A DNA stretch of 64,000 bases from Glandiceps talaboti (lineage: Eukaryota > Hemichordata > Enteropneusta > Spengelidae), in the NCBI RefSeq assembly GCF_964340395.1, contig NC_135559.1:1222001-1286000 (forward strand), in the 5' to 3' direction. A program made the position numbers and the translations under genes. Position 1 is the stretch's first letter. Each line of letters starts with the position of its first letter. Below the pieces are notes generated by a model that had not been told where the DNA came from, did not search any database, and was given only the letters and a program-made list of their open reading frames with translations. Of this stretch, positions 58,808 through 64,000 are shown one piece after another.

Positions 58808-59348
58808 GGTGAACACCCGAGGCCCGTAAAAAGGCTGGTTACACACGAGTTTGCGAGCAACGTCTGAATACATCCAAGACTTTCTACCTGAGTTACCCCC
58901 GGGTTATAAACGGCTGCTTCTGCACGAGTCATCCAAGTTGAGTACCCCCCCCCCCCCAAACAAACAAACAAAAATATTTTCTTTTAATTTTCTCCTTAGT
59001 TGCTTTGATTTCGACTGCTCGAAATGACACTTTGAAATGTTTATAATTCCATTATTTCAAAACTATGACTTGTATGGTATTCACATGAAATTTACATACT
59101 GACCATAATTCCACATCGCGCATTAAATGTAGTACTTTGCTTGGGTTTTTGCTTTGTTACCATGGTAACCAGATTTTCTATACAGATTGATTCTATTTTG
59201 TTTGGAAGCATATCGCTCGATAGGTCAGCAGTGTCACCAGAGCTAGAGCACGATTCATAAAGTCAACGCACTAGGTCAATCATTTGATTATTTGTCGCAC
59301 ATTTTCTCAAACCAAATAATTAAATAAATAGATAAATAAATAAATAGA

Positions 59349-59403
<55 letters not shown>

Positions 59404-60060
59404 AACTCAAAGAAATTCTCCTAAAAATGCTGATGGATTGGTCAGCTTCTTCAACTGGGGCGGGGTTCTGTATTTTCTCACTGGTAAAATATGAATAAAT
59501 TTGAAATGCCATCGACTACCCCTCTCCCTTCGCCAACAAACGCCAAACATGACACCCCCCCCTCGACCCCTGTAACTCAGTCCAGTAATAAAAGTACTTG
59601 AGTTTTATGTAACGTATGCGCAGAGCAAAGAGACAAGTGAACCTATATGAGTTCAGATCCGGTGGGGGGTGGGGGGGGGGGCTACTCCTGAGTTTACGTA
59701 TAGTGTGCCGCCCTTTGGAGTGCGTTAAGTTCTAGCCCTTTGGTGTAAAATGGGGTCTGATTTTATCGATGTTTCGACCGTATTCATAGTCTTAGTTATT
59801 GAGACCGAAATTGGATGGACACGATATTTATTATAGAAATATATTGTATCAATAATCTCAGTCACTTGTCAAATTGATTTTTTGCAAAGTGACACAACTT
59901 CACGACTTTCGGATTAACGGATTAATGAAGAATCATGAAGTAATCATAATCTTTATCATTAGAATTTTGAAAAAGATTTTTTGTCAACCTTGACCTCTTC
60001 AAATCAATGAACTTTAAAAAGTGTTGATCTAGTACTAAAATAGCATCACAAAGGTCAAAT
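58808..60060. other. Intergenic between CENPI and sulfotransferase 4
   Basis: No gene seen. Contains a C10 run near 58950, an (AAAT)n tract at about 59325-59404 and a G-rich stretch near 59660-59683. A minus-strand frame over the 58.6-58.97 kb MITE is spurious. Confidence 0.5.
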
Positions 60061-60352
60061 ATATATGTTCAGGCGGGTTGACGTCATAGGGTACGGTATG
60101 ACTGACTAGTAGTATGTCAAATATATATGTTCAGGTTGACGTCATAGGGTACGGTATGACTGACTAGTAGTATGTCAAATATATATGTTCAGGTTGACGT
60201 CATAGGGTACGGTATGACTGACTAGTAGTATGTCAAATATATATGTTCAGGTTGACGTCATAGGGTACGGTATGACTGACTAGTAGTATGTCAAATATAT
60301 ATGTTCAGGTTGACGTCATAGGGTACGGTATGACTGACTAGTAGTATGTCAG
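60061..60352. repeat. 58-bp tandem repeat, five units, each with a CRE palindrome
   Basis: Five near-identical 58-bp units. Each contains TGACGTCA, the full CREB/ATF palindrome (60079, 60137, 60195, 60253, 60311), plus GGGTACGGTATGACTGACTA. The array lies about 0.4-0.7 kb upstream of the TATA-like box at 60742. Possible enhancer, by motif only. Confidence 0.93.
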
Positions 60353-60407
60353 TATCAGTGTTCGATGTTAGCGATGATATTGGAAAACATGTGCATGGGC
60401 TAATAAC

Positions 60408-60614
<207 letters not shown>

Positions 60615-60741
60615 TTATGATCAAACGCCTTCAGTACGCGGATATTTTATCGGAGCGATTATTTAGAAGAGCTGGGGTGGAAAAACGCCACTGACTGCCT
60701 ATGTCAGTGATTATTTTTTAACCCGCTCTGTAGACAATAGA

Positions 60742-61126
60742 TATAAATACATCATTACGTAATACCAGTTTCGTCTTTTCTAGTTGTCTGTGGTATTTTT
60801 AAGGCGGTTTTAGCAGCACCAGCTACAGCTGTTTTGGTGACTGCTAACCAGCAAGTTTTACGAGTTTTATACTGTTACATAATTGGCCTGGACCACAGCC
60901 AGAGTATTCCTACATCAACATATGGTCACGACATGTATCAGAAGACAGCGGTATGTGAAAACTAAACTGCAAGTACGTATACAACACCCATGCTCAAACA
61001 GGTGGTTTTAGAAATGGGATACGTATTTGTATTCTACTGGATTTGATTGCAGCGGAAGGTGGACGCTACTATAGTAGAAATTCGGAAGGCTCTGCTTTGA
61101 TGAGGTGACCCGTGAGACGACAAGAG
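60742..61126 (+). promoter_or_regulatory. Probable promoter and leader exon of sulfotransferase 4
   Basis: TATAAATA at 60742-60749 suggests transcription from about 60775. A leader exon could end at GACAAGAG|GTAAGC (61126) and splice to the acceptor TTCATATACAG at 61691. No coding frame is implied for the leader. Confidence 0.45.
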
Positions 61127-61691
61127 GTAAGCGACGGTCTCCATATGCTTAAACTCTATCGATCCATACAGTGGTACTAAAACAAGATGTATTGTTCGGA
61201 ATTACACGTACGGTTGTATTGTTGGCGTTGAATAGAGCTACCGTTGGCATTGGTATGTTGGCTACCAACTCTCTCGACTACAGTTCTCGTTATTTATTCC
61301 CAGTTTAGTTACGAAGTGAACGACTCACTAATGGTATGGCTGTGAATTTACTATTATTAGGACCACATAGAAAATTACCTACTTACAATTATTTTTTTTC
61401 TTCTAAAAACTGGATCATTTTCAAATTACTTTACCTAATTTCAACACGATCAATCGATATTTGTAGATGCGCCACAAATCTGTGCAGATAGGAAAGCTAG
61501 GCACAACCATATACAAAAACATGTAGACTATGACATGTACAGACAGGTTGTAATTAGATTCCGGTCAGAATCAGACATTTACTACACGTTTAATTTGATT
61601 AATTAGTTTTTAATTTCACATTTTATGAATACTAAATACTTTAAACGTATGTTTCTATTTTTTAATTGACGATCATTTTTTTCATATACAG

Positions 61692-61970
61692 CAAAATAAC
61701 TGGTCATATCTATTCCCCTCGATCAGCCACACAGCTAGGATCGAGCGAAATAACTGGTCACACCTATACCCCTCGATCAGCCACACAGCTGGGATCGACC
61801 GAAATAACTGGTCACACCTATTCCACTCGATCAGCCACACAGCTGGGATCTGGCGAAATAACTGGTCACACCTATTCCCCTCGATCAGCCACACAGCTGG
61901 GATCGAGCGAATAACTGGTCACACCTATACCCCTCGATCAGCATCACAGCTAGGATCTTGCGAGGATCGA
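61692..61970. repeat. 54-bp repeat in the 5' leader of sulfotransferase 4, five units
   Basis: Units of GAAATAACTGGTCACACCTA, CCCCTCGATCAGCCACACAG and CTGGGATCGA. Being 54 bp, they keep one frame open (EITGHTYSPRSATQLGSS, 18 residues per unit) for most of the array, but that frame ends before the sulfotransferase ATG at 61975. The last unit loses one base. Confidence 0.9.
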
Positions 61971-61974
61971 CAGC

Positions 61975-63432
61975 ATGCGTCGACATTGCAACTCATACAT
62001 CTTGGCCATCTTCGTGGTCTTTAATACACTAGTGATGTTTGGTTGGCTGTGTGACTTACTATACGACGGCGGTATTGGTTATGGTGACAGCTTATCAAGA
62101 CGTGACGAGAACGTGAACAGAGATGACGAGATGACATATGCACGAGATTTGAATCTAAAGCAGTTTGCAGTCATCAACGATACTTTGATCAATATAAAGT
62201 CTATATTGGAAAGCAATCGCCTGAGTGACTCAAACATGTTGGAAATACTTACCAATAACCATGAAAACAGTATGGATATTTTAAACAAAATACAAGGGAA
62301 TATAGCTACGCGCGATGATATTGAAACGTTCATGAAAACACAGAATCAAAATCAGAACGGAAAAACTTCAAATCATAAAGTGCAACCGTCAGAAGGTGCT
62401 AACTCAGTAACTCCTAAACTGAATGTTCTGATTGCTGCGAGCATGCGCACTGGGTCGTCATTCTTTGGTGAGTTGTTCCGACAACATCCCCAGTTTCTAT
62501 ATATTTTCGAACCTCTAAGAGCTTTGAAATTAAATGACTACGACCCCTTGTTGACTATCAAGGGAGTCGATATGATGCATGACATATATGAATGTAATTT
62601 TGCATCGACAGCCAAAACATTGTTAGACGTTTTGTATAACCCGGAGACGCCTCTTGCTAAACGAAATATTGTACCCGCATGGGTCAACGAAAAATATTGC
62701 TCAGGTTGGGATTCGGCTTATAAAACGTATGCAAAATGTTCTCCCATGACGCCACAAAAATCTTCCGAGTCGTGTCGTTCTTTTGAAAAAGTCGCGATCA
62801 AAGTTATCCGTGTATTTGACGCCTATTCGTTGCTTCATCTTATGAAAGACCCGAATATTAACCTTCGTACAATCAACGTGCTGAGAGATCCTCGTGGAAT
62901 GATGTCATCTGTCATGCCAATTCACATTAGTAACTGGCAAGCGAAAAGGAAATCGGATATTGACATGAAACTATATGCCCACCAATTCGACGATGGATTG
63001 CAAAGACGACTTGAACAGTACTGCACGACTATGTTACGAAATGTTATTTTGAGTAAACACTCAACATTGCTCCCAAAGCAAAACTACTTGCCAATTCGCT
63101 ACGAAGATATGTCGGAACATCCTCTAGAAGTAGCAAAACACATATTTGAATTCCTAGGTCTACAAATGCATGATAACGTCAAACGATGGATTGAAGAAAA
63201 CACGAAAGAGGATGCCAATGGAAACCACCTATTCTATGCCTGGCAGACTAAACGGAATTCGAGGGAAGCATCCGAACGTTGGAGGTATAAAATGTCCTAT
63301 GAACTTGTTCAGAAAATCGAGAATACCGGCGACTGTCCACAATTTATGAGTATTATGGGATATAAAAGAGCGGAGAGTTTTGAGCAACTATTAGACACTT
63401 CAGTATCATACTTATTACCAATTAACAACTGA
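61975..63432 (+). CDS. Carbohydrate sulfotransferase (CHST1/3-like), diverged fourth gene
   Basis: Intronless 485-aa type II Golgi sulfotransferase of the same family as the three tandem copies. Short cytoplasmic tail MRRHCNSY, signal anchor at residues 9-30, then a long stem (about 31-148) with heptad-like helices and Asn/Gln-rich stretches. PAPS loops: SMRTGSSFFGELF (156-168; RTGSSF at 158-163), followed by FLYIFEPL, and VLRDPRGMMSS (302-312). The C-terminal third keeps the conserved YCTTMLRN, IRYEDM, RWIEENTKEDANG and AWQTKRNS blocks. Clearly homologous to copies A-C but far diverged, with a longer stem, so it is an old paralogue. Acceptor sugar unknown. AATAAA at 63496. Confidence 0.93.
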   Translation: MRRHCNSYILAIFVVFNTLVMFGWLCDLLYDGGIGYGDSLSRRDENVNRDDEMTYARDLNLKQFAVINDTLINIKSILESNRLSDSNMLEILTNNHENSMDILNKIQGNIATRDDIETFMKTQNQNQNGKTSNHKVQPSEGANSVTPKLNVLIAASMRTGSSFFGELFRQHPQFLYIFEPLRALKLNDYDPLLTIKGVDMMHDIYECNFASTAKTLLDVLYNPETPLAKRNIVPAWVNEKYCSGWDSAYKTYAKCSPMTPQKSSESCRSFEKVAIKVIRVFDAYSLLHLMKDPNINLRTINVLRDPRGMMSSVMPIHISNWQAKRKSDIDMKLYAHQFDDGLQRRLEQYCTTMLRNVILSKHSTLLPKQNYLPIRYEDMSEHPLEVAKHIFEFLGLQMHDNVKRWIEENTKEDANGNHLFYAWQTKRNSREASERWRYKMSYELVQKIENTGDCPQFMSIMGYKRAESFEQLLDTSVSYLLPINN

Positions 63433-64000
63433 TTCGGTGTTTTTTATTCTTAAAGTGGTGAATTAGACTAAAAATGCATTTATTCGTAAAAGTTTAATAA
63501 ATGTTTGCTTATAGTGGATGACAATATTAGCATATAGTATATATTAAGATACACCTGTGTCATGAAATATATCACCGTCATACATGTGTTTGTTTTTCCA
63601 TGTGGGTTTGTCTACACTAATACACGTGTTACATTCTAGGGAATCCGATGTTTCAGTGTCTTAAGTATGGTAGTTGTGAGTAGCACGGCTAGAACGTAAA
63701 CGGTTCTCCACTCTAACTGTCTTTCTTGGGTATCAGGATCTACGAGCTTGTCTAAGTTAGGAATTAGCTACGTAGGTATCGCCACATACACGTACGCTCT
63801 TTTTTCTCAGGCATAGAGAGACACCGCACACCAACATTTGCGTTGTGATCGAAATCTTAGAGTCGGAATAGGAATCCAGAATAACTTTATTCAGTTACAT
63901 TCTAGCTCATATGTAGACTGAATGATTCAAGGTCATGCAATATGTAAATTGTTCACGTGTAAGACAAATGCTGATCACGCCATTGGAAAATAAAGTATTA
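63433..64000. other. 3' UTR and flank of sulfotransferase 4
   Basis: Two AATAAA signals, at 63496 and near 63988. No further gene seen up to the right edge. Confidence 0.5.

Noticed and set aside
58627-58971. 114-codon minus-strand frame upstream of CENPI
   Set aside because: Runs through the 215-bp MITE and a C-run; no similarity or splice logic.

Overview
The window is eukaryotic nuclear DNA from an AT-rich, repeat-rich genome. Its genes have small spliced exons with GT-AG introns, and the gene content points to an invertebrate deuterostome (cephalochordate or hemichordate grade). Two things support this. A centrobin gene and a TRAPPC1 gene lie head to head, as I recall they do in human. 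Several minisatellites also carry copies of the 5' splice site of the exon next to them; from memory, repeats of this kind ('mirage' minisatellites) have been described in amphioxus, but I could not check this or fix the species.

Layout. 0.3-7.9 kb (-): N-terminal 672 codons of centrobin (CNTROB), running off the left edge. About 10.3-10.6 kb: shared promoter region with an NRF1-like site. 12.0-16.5 kb (+): complete four-exon TRAPPC1, 145 aa. 14.7-31.35 kb: three tandem units, each starting inside TRAPPC1 exon 3 and ending after an intronless carbohydrate sulfotransferase gene. This gives one whole TRAPPC1, two 5'-truncated TRAPPC1 fragments and three nearly identical sulfotransferases. The middle unit is a hybrid of the outer two. 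32.9-33.9 kb: six copies of a 160-bp satellite. 34.6-44.7 kb (+): eight-exon cell-surface lectin of 705 aa (signal peptide, predicted tectonin/tachylectin-like propeller, two C-type lectin domains, Ser/Thr-rich stalk, C-terminal hydrophobic segment). 47.8-58.4 kb (-): 16 exons (685 codons) of the kinetochore gene CENPI; its last exon was not found. 60.1-63.4 kb (+): array of five CRE palindromes, TATA-type promoter, 5' leader with 54-bp repeats, and a fourth, diverged sulfotransferase of 485 aa.

The genes do not form one pathway. CNTROB (centriole), CENPI (centromere) and TRAPPC1 (vesicle tethering) are housekeeping genes. The sulfotransferases and the lectin are lineage-variable glycan-making and glycan-binding genes. 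Most remaining DNA is minisatellite, microsatellite, short inverted-repeat elements and dispersed repeats. The most striking pattern is the repeated seeding of tandem arrays at 5' splice sites in three unrelated genes.
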